A stretch of 64,000 nucleotides of DNA from WHSW01 sp963729075 (GTDB lineage Bacteria > Actinomycetota > Thermoleophilia > Solirubrobacterales > 70-9). Both the position numbers and the translations under genes were made by a program. Shown in pieces: positions 7,989 to 16,517 of the stretch (positions are counted from its first letter, which is position 1; each line of letters begins with the position of its first letter). The notes below the pieces were generated by a model. That model saw only the letters and a list, made by a program, of their open reading frames with translations, did no database searches and was not told the origin of the DNA. The stretch lies in contig CAVSMU010000018.1 in the NCBI GenBank assembly GCA_963729075.1, positions 186,001 through 250,000 on the forward strand, in the 5' to 3' direction.

Positions 7989-8792
7989 CTAGTGACCGGC
8001 CCCCTCGAGGTCGCCGGGCAGTCGGCCCTCGGCGTCGAGCTTTTCCAGGTGCGCCTCCATCACCAGCGCCGCCGCCGGCCGGAGACCCGGCGCGACGTCG
8101 TCCCAGACCAGGGCCAGCAGCCGCTCCCGGGATCGCTCGCCGTCGGCGAGAGCGGCGAGCAGCCTTCGCTCGCGGTCGAGGCGATGCTCCAGGTACTCCG
8201 AGACCTTCGCGCGCGGGTTGGTCACGTAGGGGCCGTGGCCGGGGCAGAGCAGGTCGTCGTCGCGATCGAGGATCGTCCGCAGCGACTCGAGATACGCGGC
8301 CAGCGATCCGCCGTCGGGCGGGACGAAGCTCGAGCCGCGACCGAGGATCAGATCGCCGCTGAACAGGACGCCGTCGCGCGCGAAGCACACGTGATCCACG
8401 GCGTGACCCGGCGTCGGGATCACCTCGAACGGCCCGACTCGGCCCCGGGGGCGCGGCCAGCCCTCGTCCTGGCGCGCGGCTCCGCTCTCGCCGGAGCTCT
8501 CGTCGGCGTGGCCGACGTCGCCCCACCGAAGCGGCGCCTCGCCGAGCAGCGAGACGCCCGCGGAATGATCCGCGTGCGAGTGGGTGAGCAGGACGCCCTC
8601 GATCCCGCCCCGAGCGTCGGCGGCGGCCAGCACGGCCGCGGCGTGCGCTTGGTCGGCGGGCCCGGGGTCGATCACGAAGGCCCCGTCACCGACGGCGACC
8701 ACGTAGGTGTTGGTCCCGTCGAGCGTCATCGGCCCGGGGTTCGGGGCGACGATCCGCTCGATCTCGGGATGGCCCGGCGGCGAGTCGCTCAC
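7989..8792 (-). CDS. Metallo-beta-lactamase fold hydrolase
   Basis: 267 aa. The zinc-binding HxHxDH motif is at residues 71-76 (HSHADH). Downstream ligands are His in PTPGHAVDH, Asp in LFSGDLILG, and His in CPGHGP. A C-terminal helical extension resembles the LACTB2-like winged-helix tail. LACTB2-type proteins are endoribonucleases, others are thioesterases or glyoxalases, so the reaction is open. The GTG start at 8792 lies 12 bp after the pafBC stop, on the same strand. Confidence 0.85.
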   Translation of the reverse strand: MSDSPPGHPEIERIVAPNPGPMTLDGTNTYVVAVGDGAFVIDPGPADQAHAAAVLAAADARGGIEGVLLTHSHADHSAGVSLLGEAPLRWGDVGHADESSGESGAARQDEGWPRPRGRVGPFEVIPTPGHAVDHVCFARDGVLFSGDLILGRGSSFVPPDGGSLAAYLESLRTILDRDDDLLCPGHGPYVTNPRAKVSEYLEHRLDRERRLLAALADGERSRERLLALVWDDVAPGLRPAAALVMEAHLEKLDAEGRLPGDLEGAGH

Positions 8793-8804
8793 GGGGCCGA
8801 CGCG

Positions 8805-10859
8805 CTAGCGGCTGCCGACGGCCTTCGAGACCGCCTCGCGGGCCTCGGTGGGCTCCAGCACGACCAGGTCGCCGACGCCCTTGAGCACCTCGCGCACGAG
8901 CCAGTCGCTGGAGCCGTACGGCAGCTCGACCACCACCGCGCCGTCGTCGAGCTCCTCGACCACGGTGCGCTCCTCCCGCAGCCAGCGGGCACGGTCGGGT
9001 GAGACCCACACACGGGCGACGCCGGCCGTGGTCACCTCCCCGTGCACCAGCCACTCCTGCTCGGCCAGCCGCTCCTCGACCCCGTCGCGGGGCTCGAACT
9101 CGCGCTCGGTGATCACCGCCTCCTTCATGCGGTCGAGCCGGAAGTGGCGGGTGTCGGAGCGATCGAGATCGAAGCAGCCGAGATACCAGCCCTCGGGGCC
9201 GCTCACGAGCTGGTAGGGCTCGACCGCGCGCTTGGAGAACTCGTCCTCGTTCTCCTTGTAGTAGTGGAGCTCGAGCACCCGGTGACGCTGGATCGCATCG
9301 TTGACGGTCCGCACCACCGACGAGTCGTCGCGCCCGGGCGCGATCTCAAGCCCCTCCTCGGAGGGATCGTGGCCGAGGGCGGCGACGATCTTGCGGCGCG
9401 CGGTCTGCAGACCCGACTGCGGCAGGTGGTCGCCGAAGAGGTCGATCGCCGCGACCAGCGCCTTCGCCTCGAGGGGCAGCAACCGCGCAGGCCGGGCGAA
9501 GTTCTCCCCGTAGGTGTCGGGATCGACGTCGATGCGGTCGCCGTCGATCTCGGCGTAGAGCACGTAGGTTCCGCCGCCGAAGTTCACGACGTTGAGGACG
9601 TCGAGGTCCTCGCGCAGCTCGTCGGCCGAGATGTTGAGCTCGTCGAGCACCTGCTGAGTGGGCAGGCTGCCCTCATCGCGCGCGGCGCCGATCAGCAGGC
9701 CGGCGAGGGTGACCAGGCGCGCGAAGCGCTCCGGGCGAATCACCGACTCCGAGCGGCCGTTCGAGCTCCGCGCCCGGCTGCCGTTGCCCTCCGCGAGCGG
9801 TCGGCGAACCGTCTCGGCGACCGCGAACTCGCGCCGGTGGCGCTCGCGCAGCAGCGCCAGCCGCTCGTCGGCGTCGGCGGCGAGCTCGGGCGGATCGAGC
9901 AGGCGCGCGTTCTCGCGCCAGCTCAGGACCCATGAGATCAGCTGCCGCGCGGACGCGTAGTCGGTCTCGAACACGGAGCCGCGACCCCGGACGCCGTCGC
10001 GCTTCGCCGGCTTGCGGAGCTCACCGTGACGGCCGAAGTCCCGCTCGACGAGCCAGGCAATCCGCTCGCGCAGGAAGATCTTCGCGCGGCCGACGATCTC
10101 GCCCATCTGCCAGTCCGCGCGCCTGCCGTAGTCGCGGCGATCGAAGTCCTCGGGTGCCGCGAAGTCGTGTTCGGCCTTGGTCGCATAGGAGACCTTGGCC
10201 CTGATGCGCGAGAGCCGGAAGACCCGCACCTGATCGCGCTCGTGCGAGTAGCCGATGAGGTAGAACTGCCCGTCGCGAAAGACGAGGTGGTAGGGGTTGA
10301 CCTTGCGGTCGGAGACCTCGTCGCGCTGCAGCGAGTAGTAGGAGAACTCGATCGTCTTGCGACGCGAGATCGCGGTCTCGATCTTCGCCAGTCGCTGCGA
10401 GAGCTCGCGCCCGCTGCCGGCGGTGGAGAGCTTGACGTCGATCGGGGCCTCCGCCTCCTCGGTGAGCGGGCTCGGGCGCCCCCACGAGACCTGCTGCAGG
10501 GCCAACCGCAGCGGCTCGGCGTAGGCGAACTCGCCGTCGAGCAGGCCGAGCGCCGTGCGCAGCGCCGCGAGCTCGGGGTCCGAGAACGCGATCGCCGGCA
10601 GGTAGTAGTTCTCGGGGGGCAGGGCGTAGAGCTCGGCCTCGAAGAAGCCCTCCGCCGGCTTCTCGACCTGGAGCGAGATGCCGAGGCTCTCGAGCTCCGC
10701 GCGATCGGCGTAGAAGCGACGCGCGAAGGCATCCTCGTTCATCGAGCTGTATCCCTCGACCTCCCGCTTGATTTCGAGCGCCGACACCGGCCGACGGTTG
10801 GCCATCAAGAACGAGATCAACGAGAGCTGGCGAATCAGCTTCTCGGTGTCCTTGGCCAT
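8805..10859 (-). CDS. pafBC: PafB-PafC fusion, tandem WYL-domain transcriptional regulator
   Basis: 684 aa. There are two complete units, each a helix-turn-helix (about 1-75 and 375-450) followed by a WYL domain (about 140-235 with VNPYHLVFRDGQFYLIGY; about 535-610 with VEPYQLVSGPEGWYLGCF). In mycobacteria PafB and PafC are separate proteins that together activate the RecA/LexA-independent DNA-damage response. A natural fusion is known in other actinobacteria. A low-complexity linker (about 355-375) joins the halves. The usual neighbours (pup, prc, tat) are not adjacent. The ATG at 10859 has a GGAGA ribosome site. Confidence 0.9.
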   Translation of the reverse strand: MAKDTEKLIRQLSLISFLMANRRPVSALEIKREVEGYSSMNEDAFARRFYADRAELESLGISLQVEKPAEGFFEAELYALPPENYYLPAIAFSDPELAALRTALGLLDGEFAYAEPLRLALQQVSWGRPSPLTEEAEAPIDVKLSTAGSGRELSQRLAKIETAISRRKTIEFSYYSLQRDEVSDRKVNPYHLVFRDGQFYLIGYSHERDQVRVFRLSRIRAKVSYATKAEHDFAAPEDFDRRDYGRRADWQMGEIVGRAKIFLRERIAWLVERDFGRHGELRKPAKRDGVRGRGSVFETDYASARQLISWVLSWRENARLLDPPELAADADERLALLRERHRREFAVAETVRRPLAEGNGSRARSSNGRSESVIRPERFARLVTLAGLLIGAARDEGSLPTQQVLDELNISADELREDLDVLNVVNFGGGTYVLYAEIDGDRIDVDPDTYGENFARPARLLPLEAKALVAAIDLFGDHLPQSGLQTARRKIVAALGHDPSEEGLEIAPGRDDSSVVRTVNDAIQRHRVLELHYYKENEDEFSKRAVEPYQLVSGPEGWYLGCFDLDRSDTRHFRLDRMKEAVITEREFEPRDGVEERLAEQEWLVHGEVTTAGVARVWVSPDRARWLREERTVVEELDDGAVVVELPYGSSDWLVREVLKGVGDLVVLEPTEAREAVSKAVGSR

Positions 10860-10975
10860 TTCTCCGTCTCCCCGGACATGAGCCTCCGAGCATATTGAGC
10901 GTCAACCGCTTTCTCGCGCGGCGGGCGCGCCGAAACCCGCGCAAATTGCGAACCGCTTCGGCCGCCGGCGTGGAT

Positions 10976-10981
10976 TAGGCT
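10976..10981 (+). promoter_or_regulatory. Leaderless -10 element for the small membrane protein gene
   Basis: TAGGCT ends 7 bases before the GTG at 10989, so the transcript should begin at or one base before the start codon. No ribosome site is present. Confidence 0.5.
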
Positions 10982-10988
10982 TGCGGCC

Positions 10989-11498
10989 GTGATCGGCGCG
11001 GGGACGGTGATCAACCCGATCATCAAGATCGTGACCACGGTCGCGATCCTCGCCGCGGTCGGGATCTTCATCGTCAAGCCGGTGCTCGAGACGACCGAGA
11101 AGGCGGTCGAGGGGGCGGGACGCCAGATCGAGGCCCAGCAGCGGGCGAGCCGCCAGGCGAGCCGGGACGCCGACCTGCAGTTCGCGACGAGCCGTGCCGA
11201 GTCCTTCGCCCAGAGCCTGCAGGCGGCCTGGCCGGCGGCGGGACGCGAGGTCAATCAGTGCATCAAGCGCGCCCGCAACGACGTACGCGCGATGGATCGC
11301 TGCGACGAGCTCGGCCAGCGGCTTGCTCATACGGTCCAGTCCGATCGCAGCTTCGCGCTCTCCTACGCCGACAGCCTCGCCGCGCAGGGCAACGGCTCCG
11401 CGGCCGAGCGGGTCGAGGCTTGCGTCAAGCGCGCGGGCTACCGGCCCGCCGCGATGCAGCGCTGCCGAAACCTGGCCGACGACCTGCTGTTCGGCTAG
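10989..11498 (+). CDS. Small membrane-anchored protein with paired-cysteine motifs (paralogue 1)
   Basis: 169 aa, family not recognised. One N-terminal transmembrane segment spans about 12-32 (IIKIVTTVAILAAVGIFIV), followed by a charged, probably coiled region to about 90. Two copies of a motif follow: C-[IV]-x-R-A-x(8-9)-R-C (NQCIKRA...DRC and EACVKRA...QRC), each pair able to form a disulfide outside the membrane. The first 40 residues are nearly identical to the next gene, so the two arose by duplication. GTG start with a leaderless -10. Confidence 0.75.
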   Translation: MIGAGTVINPIIKIVTTVAILAAVGIFIVKPVLETTEKAVEGAGRQIEAQQRASRQASRDADLQFATSRAESFAQSLQAAWPAAGREVNQCIKRARNDVRAMDRCDELGQRLAHTVQSDRSFALSYADSLAAQGNGSAAERVEACVKRAGYRPAAMQRCRNLADDLLFG

Positions 11499-11516
11499 TA
11501 CGCGGACACGTGTACT
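11497..11516. terminator. Hairpin between the two paralogues
   Basis: AGTACGCG-GACA-CGTGTACT can form an 8-bp stem (one G-T pair) with a 4-base loop immediately after the first stop codon. No T-run follows, so it may be a weak terminator, an RNA-processing site or an operator. Confidence 0.4.
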
Positions 11517-11541
11517 AGAGTCGCGTCGCCACTGGGGGAAG

Positions 11542-11847
11542 ATGCTCGGCGCCGGCACAGTCATCAACCCGATCATCAAGATCGTCACGGTCGTGGCGAT
11601 CCTCGCCGCGACCTACGTGTTCATCGTCAAGCCGGTGCTCGACACGACCGAGAGCACGATCGACCGCAGCTTCGACGCGTTTGGCGGCGGCTTCGACGAC
11701 GTGCCCGCACAGATCCAGGAGGACGTCGACGCGGCGCTCGAGGCGTCGAATAGCTCCGGCGCCCTTCGGAACTGCATCGATCGCGCGCTCGACGGGGGTC
11801 AGGCGAACAGGCAGATAAATCGCTGCGTCGAGCGCTTCGCGTCCTAG
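11542..11847 (+). CDS. Small membrane-anchored protein with one paired-cysteine motif (paralogue 2)
   Basis: 101 aa. Residues 1-35 (GAGTVINPIIKIVT.VAILAA...FIVKPVL.TTE) match the preceding protein almost residue for residue. The middle linker differs, and only one C-x-x-R-A...R-C unit remains (NCIDRA...NRC). The ATG at 11542 has a GGGGGAAG ribosome site, so unlike paralogue 1 it may be translated from a leader, possibly on the same transcript. Function unknown. Its stop overlaps that of the convergent HD-domain gene in CTAG. Confidence 0.75.
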   Translation: MLGAGTVINPIIKIVTVVAILAATYVFIVKPVLDTTESTIDRSFDAFGGGFDDVPAQIQEDVDAALEASNSSGALRNCIDRALDGGQANRQINRCVERFAS

Positions 11848-12872
11848 GCGGCCCGCGAGCCGAAGTACGCCGCCGAGTCGATCCCGCGGTCGAAGCGCGA
11901 CCAGCGCTCGCCCTCGGGCAGCTCGCGCTCGATCCGGTCGAAGCTGCCCAGCTTGCCGCCGAGGTTGTCCATCGCGTGCACGAGCGTCGCCTCCCGGGTG
12001 GCCGGGACCACCGGCGAGCCGTTCTCGTAGCTCCCGTGATGAGAGAGCACGATGTGAAGAACGGCCTTGGCGAGGTTGCGGTCGAAGCCCTCGATCGACT
12101 CGATCGCGCGGCGGACCAGGTAGTAGCCGAGCGGGATCTCGCCCAACAGGCGCCCGGCGTCGGTGAGGTCGATCGCCAGGGGATCGTCGTTGTAGGCCTG
12201 CGTCTTGCCGATGTCGTGCAGCAGGGCACCGGTGACCGCGACATCGCGGTCGATGCCCGGGAAGGCGGCCGCGGCCGCGCTCACCGCCTGGGCGACCGAG
12301 ACCGTGTGGTCCAGCAGCCCGTGCCGATAGGCCTGGTGGTAGTACTTCGCCGCCGGCGCGATCCGAAAGCGCCTGTAGAGCTCGGAGTCGGGGCGGAAGA
12401 TCCGGTCGAGCAGCGCCGTGAGCATCCGGGTCTGGATCGTGGCCAGCAGCTCGCGAAGATCGGCCTCCAGCTGCTCGACCGCGACCTGCGGTCCCTCCGC
12501 GAGCTCGTCCGGCTCGTACTCGCCATCGGTCGCCCGCCGGATCGACTTGAGCGTGATCTTCGCCCCGTAGTGGGGATGAACCGAGAAGCGCCCCTCGATG
12601 AAGACGATCGCCCCGGGCGCGGCGCAATCCCAGCACTCCTCGATGCCCTCCCAGGCGACCGCCTCGACCGTCCCCGTGCGATCGGCCACCACGAGGCGGA
12701 TGAAGTCCTCGCCGTTCTTTCGTGTGCGGCGATCGCGCTCGCGGACGGCGAACGCCCCGGCGACCTCCTGGCCCTCGGCGAGCTCGCGGACGAACACCCT
12801 CATCAGCGGTACCGCAGCCGGGGCGGCCCCCAGTGGCGCCTGCAACGCCTCGATCCTGGCTTGACCACTCAT
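11844..12872 (-). CDS. OB-fold plus HD-domain phosphohydrolase (YhaM-like)
   Basis: 342 aa. An N-terminal OB-fold nucleic-acid binding domain (about 22-120; RKNGEDFIRLVVADRTGTVEA) precedes an HD domain (about 165-310) with the first His in HGLLDHTVSV, the HD pair in LLHDIGK, and a later His pair in LSHHGSYENG. This order matches B. subtilis YhaM, a 3'-5' exoribonuclease, so RNA or DNA 3'-end trimming is likely. TAATTT lies 7 bases before the ATG at 12872, which supports this start over the internal ATG at 12803. Confidence 0.85.
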   Translation of the reverse strand: MSGQARIEALQAPLGAAPAAVPLMRVFVRELAEGQEVAGAFAVRERDRRTRKNGEDFIRLVVADRTGTVEAVAWEGIEECWDCAAPGAIVFIEGRFSVHPHYGAKITLKSIRRATDGEYEPDELAEGPQVAVEQLEADLRELLATIQTRMLTALLDRIFRPDSELYRRFRIAPAAKYYHQAYRHGLLDHTVSVAQAVSAAAAAFPGIDRDVAVTGALLHDIGKTQAYNDDPLAIDLTDAGRLLGEIPLGYYLVRRAIESIEGFDRNLAKAVLHIVLSHHGSYENGSPVVPATREATLVHAMDNLGGKLGSFDRIERELPEGERWSRFDRGIDSAAYFGSRAA

Positions 12873-12961
12873 CGAGCTCAAATTAGTCAGAGGCCCGGAC
12901 GGCCCATTTCTCCCCTGTGGCGTCACATGAGGTGGGTCGGTGCGCGCGTCCGTGATCTGAC

Positions 12962-13932
12962 TCAGCCGCGCTCGGAGGCCGGCGGCGCCGGCTCTGGCTC
13001 GGGCTCGGCGTCCTTCGCGGGGCTCACGAACGGTGCGAATCCGGCCGGCGGGGTCGCCTCCTCGGCCGCGCGGCCGGTGCGCTCGAGCTCGGCGGCGAAC
13101 TGGGCGCCGAAGAGGATCGCGACGTTCGTGAGCCAGAGCCAGATCAGGAAGACGATCACGCCCGCGAGGCTCCCGTAGATGCTCGAGTAGGCGCCGAAGT
13201 TGGCGACGTAGAAGCTGAATCCCGCCGACGCCGCGAGCCACAGCAACGTCGCCAGCATGCTCCCGGGGAGGATCCAGCGCAGACCGGCGTGGCGGGCGTT
13301 CGGCGAGAAGCGATACAGGAGGCCGATGACCAGGACGACGATCGCGAACAGCGACCGGCCACTTCACGATCGAGAAGATCGTCACCCCGGCGTCGCCGAT
13401 CCCCGAGCTCGGCCCCGATCGCCGCAACCAGCGGGCCGGTCAGCACGAGCGCGATCAGCACGACGGCGACGATCACCGTCATCACCAGCGTCATCAGGAT
13501 CTGCACCGGCCGCAGCTTGTAGAAGGGGCGGTCCTCGTCGACCTCGTAGATCTCGTTCGACGCCCGCATGAACGCGCCGATGTAGCCGGACGCCGTCCAG
13601 AGGCCGCCGACGACGCCGAGCACGAGGGCGAGGCCGGCGCCCGAGGTCTGCGCGACGATGTTCTCGATCGGCGGGTGCAGCGTGTCGACCGCCGAATCCG
13701 AGCCGAGGTCCTCGACGATCCGCAGGAGGCCGTCGATCGACTCCTCGGAGCCGAGCACGCCGAGCAGCGCGACGAGGACGATCAGGAACGGAAACAGCGA
13801 GAGCACCGAGTAGTAGGTGAGCGCCGCGGCGTTGTCGATCAGGTCCCGGTCGTGAAACGCCTTCGCCGCGTCGCGAAGCGCCTGCCACCAGGCGCGCACG
13901 GTGAGGTCGGTGGGCCGCTCGACGCGCTCCAT
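12962..13932 (-). pseudogene. YihY/BrkB family membrane protein, split by two frameshifts
   Basis: The N-terminal part (13932 down to about 13405) has the family start FHDRDLIDNAAALTYYSVLSL and several membrane helices. The frame then shifts at the CCCC run 13401-13404 (one extra base fits), runs as IGDAGVTIFSIVKWPVA for about 50 bp, and shifts again near 13350-13355 into the frame encoding the last helices (FSFYVANFGAYSSIYGSLAGVIVFL) and a Pro/Glu-rich tail. Read through, it would be a normal protein of about 320 residues. It is either a recent pseudogene or two base errors. The role of the family is poorly defined. Confidence 0.8.
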
Positions 13933-13984
13933 GCGTGGTTTCTACCCGGTTCGCGCCCCGCTCTCACGGGGTACGGACGTGGCG

Positions 13985-14386
13985 ATGTCGACCGAGAACA
14001 CCGACTTCCTTCGCCAGGGCTACGAGGCGCTGGAGCGCGGGGACCTGGAGACCTTCAAGTCACTGTCGCGCGACCGCATCGGCCCGGAGTTCGAGTTCCA
14101 CCACGTCTGGGACGGCCGGGTGTTCAAGGGCTACGAGGGCACCATGGAATGGCTCGCGGACGCGCGCGAGACGTGGAAGGACTACAAGCAGGAGGTCGAC
14201 GAGATCATCGACCTCGGAGACGACGTCGTGGTCGTGCTCGCCATCTCCGCGGAGGGCGCGGGCAGCGGCGTGCCGGTCGCCCAGGAGTTCGCCGTCCTGT
14301 GGACGTTCGACGGCGAGACGGTGGTGCGCGCACGCTCGTTCACGTCGCGCGCCGAGGCGCTCGAGGCGGCGGGATCGGACGAGTAG
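13985..14386 (+). CDS. SnoaL-like (NTF2 fold) protein
   Basis: 133 aa. The cone-shaped NTF2/SnoaL fold is evident from the N-terminal helix pair (FLRQGYEALERGDLETF), a central WDGRVFKGYEGTMEW segment and C-terminal beta strands (VPVAQEFAVLWTFDG). The family includes polyketide cyclases, ketosteroid isomerase-like enzymes and binding proteins; no catalytic assignment is possible. The ATG at 13985 was chosen because TACGGA lies 7 bases upstream and homologous folds start there. The open frame extends upstream to 13901 but enters the YihY promoter. Confidence 0.75.
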   Translation: MSTENTDFLRQGYEALERGDLETFKSLSRDRIGPEFEFHHVWDGRVFKGYEGTMEWLADARETWKDYKQEVDEIIDLGDDVVVVLAISAEGAGSGVPVAQEFAVLWTFDGETVVRARSFTSRAEALEAAGSDE

Positions 14387-14424
14387 CCGTCCGTGAGACG
14401 ATCGGGCGCGCAGCTGCATCACCG

Positions 14425-14643
14425 TCAGAAAGGGGATCGCAATGGCCGGCAAGCTCCTCGCCCACCTCCGCCACCGAGTGCCATCGCAGGGACGAGGCCG
14501 ATGGCGAGGAAGGCATCCGCCCCCTCTCCGAGATCCTCCGACGCCGCCACGCGCACCCGGTGACGGCGGCCGCCGATCTCGTAGCTGGCCGCGACCTGTC
14601 GCTTGTCCCACGCGATGTCCTTCGGTGTGAGCGCCGCGTTGAT
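14425..14643 (-). pseudogene. Orphan coding fragment lacking a normal start codon
   Basis: A 72-codon frame reads (N)AALTPKDIAWDKRQVAASYEIGG, then RHRVRVAASEDLGEGADAFLAIG, with strong third-position GC, ending in TGA at 14425. It is closed upstream by TAG, and its first sense codons are CCT GCC GCC ATC. TAGCCT stands 6 bases before the ATC, the exact geometry of leaderless genes here, so the gene may use ATC or have lost an ATG. The rest of 14387-14699 contains no recognisable feature. Family not recognised. Confidence 0.4.
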
Positions 14644-14699
14644 GGCGGCAGGCTAGCGTCGGCAGGCCGGTCCGGAAGGACGCCGCGTCGCCTACAAGA

Positions 14700-14772
14700 T
14701 GGCGAGGGGCGGAATCGAACCGCCGACACCACGATTTTCAGTCGTGTGCTCTACCAACTGAGCTACCTCGCC
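14700..14772 (-). tRNA. tRNA-Phe (anticodon GAA)
   Basis: All arms pair: acceptor GGCGAGG/CCTCGCC, D stem GCTC/GAGC, anticodon stem CACGA/TCGTG with loop CTGAAAA (GAA), T stem GGCGG/CCGCC with loop TTCGATT. Discriminator A. The 3' CCA is not encoded. 73 nt. Confidence 0.97.
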
Positions 14773-14814
14773 GCGGCGGCAAAGGCTAGCGCCAGCTCGG
14801 TCACGGTCGTGGGG

Positions 14815-16026
14815 TCAACCGGGCCGGCCGGCGACCGCCTCCAGCACCTCCACGGCGCGGTCGACCGGCGGCAGCGCGCGCATGGACTCCGCGATGCGCT
14901 CGGCGTGGCGACGGTACGCGTCCTCCGCGAGGACATCCTCCACGTGACCCGGCAACTCCGCTAGAGCGCTCGCCGGTGGCAGCTCGAGCACGTTCCGCGT
15001 CTCGCCGTCCGCGTCGAGGCAGATGCCCGCCCCGGCCCGGGCCACGGCTCTCCCGTTGGCCCACTGGTCGGAGCTGAAGAGCGGCAGGACTACAAGCGGC
15101 ACTCCGTGCGCCAGGGCCCCGAGCGTCGACCCGAAGCCGCCGTGGCAGACGATCAGGTCGGCGCGTGCGGCGACGTCGTCATGGGGCACCCAGGTCTCGA
15201 CGTGGACGTTGTCCGGGACGTCGCCGAGGTCGTCGACGGCGCGCTCGGCGTCGCCCACGGTGACAAGCAGCCGGACGGGCAGGCGGGCGAGGGCGTCGAC
15301 GGCCGCCCGCCAGAGCTCCGGGTAGTAGGGGAGGTGCTCGCCCGCGGCGACGGAGCCGAAGGTCAGGTAGACGAGGGGGTCCTCGGCGCCGGGCCACCAG
15401 TCCGGAAGCGGCGCCGTCCTCGAGCTGACCTCGAAGCGGAACCGGTGGGTCCGCGACGGCGCCGTCGTGCTCGAGTCCTCGAGCTGCTCGGGTATCGACG
15501 TGAGGTAGACGGCGTCGCGGAGCCGCTCGCCGTTGGGGTCCGACGGGAGCCCGAGCGCCGCACGGGCGTCGTCCACCGAGGCAGCGGCGAGCTCGATCGT
15601 CTGCTCCTCGAGCGAGACCAAGCCGAGCCCGACGCGCGCGAGCGGGATCCCGAGGAGCTCTGCGACGAGCGTGGAGCCGAACTCCCAACTCTCGCGCACG
15701 ATCACGTCCGGCTGCGTGCGCTCGGCAATCGCCCGCAGGCCGGGCAGCTCGGCGCGGACGTCGATCCCGGCGAAGAACTGCCCAACCATCACCTCGTTCG
15801 CGGTTGCGATGTCGAGCGCGGCGAACTCGCTCATCAGCGGCATCCACTCCTCCTTCGGCGGATCGTCGAAGGGCTCGAACGGCAGACCCGAGCGGTCGAT
15901 GTTCGCCGCGAACTGCCGCTGGGCGGCGACCGTCACCTCGTGCCCGGCGCGAACGCAGGCTTGCCCGAACGGGACCAGGGGGCCGATGTGGCCCGAGCTG
16001 CCCCGGGTGGTCATGAGCACCTTCAC
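14815..16026 (-). CDS. UDP-glycosyltransferase (GT1, MGT-like)
   Basis: 403 aa GT-B enzyme. The N-terminal Rossmann half begins VLMTTRGSSGHIGPLVPFG, the acceptor side. The C-terminal half has the donor motif VYLTFGS, then WVPHDDV...CHGGFGSTLGALAHGVPLVVLP (PSPG-like box) and DQWANG. Such proteins glycosylate polyketides, carotenoids, flavonoids or antibiotics. dTDP-rhamnose from the rml operon is a conceivable donor but nothing ties them. The GTG start at 16026 overlaps the stop of the LOG-like gene (GTGA). tRNA-Phe follows. Confidence 0.88.
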   Translation of the reverse strand: MKVLMTTRGSSGHIGPLVPFGQACVRAGHEVTVAAQRQFAANIDRSGLPFEPFDDPPKEEWMPLMSEFAALDIATANEVMVGQFFAGIDVRAELPGLRAIAERTQPDVIVRESWEFGSTLVAELLGIPLARVGLGLVSLEEQTIELAAASVDDARAALGLPSDPNGERLRDAVYLTSIPEQLEDSSTTAPSRTHRFRFEVSSRTAPLPDWWPGAEDPLVYLTFGSVAAGEHLPYYPELWRAAVDALARLPVRLLVTVGDAERAVDDLGDVPDNVHVETWVPHDDVAARADLIVCHGGFGSTLGALAHGVPLVVLPLFSSDQWANGRAVARAGAGICLDADGETRNVLELPPASALAELPGHVEDVLAEDAYRRHAERIAESMRALPPVDRAVEVLEAVAGRPG

Positions 16027-16517
16027 GCCGCGGCGCTCCCGGCGAGCGCGAGCGCGCGCTCGGCAACCGCGGCGGGGTCCTCGACGACCTCGATCCCGTC
16101 GCCGCCGGCGATCGGGACGTGCGGGCGCAGCGACCAGGACCGCAACGCGACGACGGGGCGCCCGAAGTTCCGCGCATGGGCGATCTCGGACAGCGTCCCC
16201 CATTCCCCGCCGATCGCGATCACGGCATCGCCCGACGCGACCACGGCGAGGTTGCGCGCGGACCCGATCCCGGTCGCGACCACGTGCGAGCAATGGGCGT
16301 TCGCCGTCGCAGGGTCGGCACTGGGGACGATGCCGATCACGGTCCCCCCGGCTGACGACGCGCCCCTGGCCGCGGCCTCCATCACTCCCCCGAGGCCGCC
16401 GCACACGACCACGGCCCCCGCCTCCGCCAGTCGGCGACCGACCTCCTCAGCCAGCGCCGCGAGGTCGTCGTCGACGACGCCCTTGCCGATGACGGCGATC
16501 TGCGGTCGCCGGCTCAA
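16023..16517 (-). CDS. LOG/SLOG-family protein (TIGR00725 type)
   Basis: 164 aa Rossmann-like SLOG protein. GGLGGVMEAAARGA (about 40-53) and GGEWGTLSE (about 103-111) correspond to the nucleotide-binding PGGxGTxxE-type motifs of lysine-decarboxylase-like LOG proteins. True LOGs release cytokinin bases from their phosphoribosyl form; this subgroup is not biochemically defined. Start TTG at 16517 overlaps the helicase stop (TTGA). The run of overlapping genes from folP through the glycosyltransferase suggests one transcript. Confidence 0.8.
   Translation of the reverse strand: MSRRPQIAVIGKGVVDDDLAALAEEVGRRLAEAGAVVVCGGLGGVMEAAARGASSAGGTVIGIVPSADPATANAHCSHVVATGIGSARNLAVVASGDAVIAIGGEWGTLSEIAHARNFGRPVVALRSWSLRPHVPIAGGDGIEVVEDPAAVAERALALAGSAAA

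Noticed and set aside
14060..14611. Minus-strand frame of 183 codons over the SnoaL-like gene
   Set aside because: Antisense to a recognisable gene and low in family-like sequence; the only coding-like text in this area is the 14425-14643 fragment in another frame.
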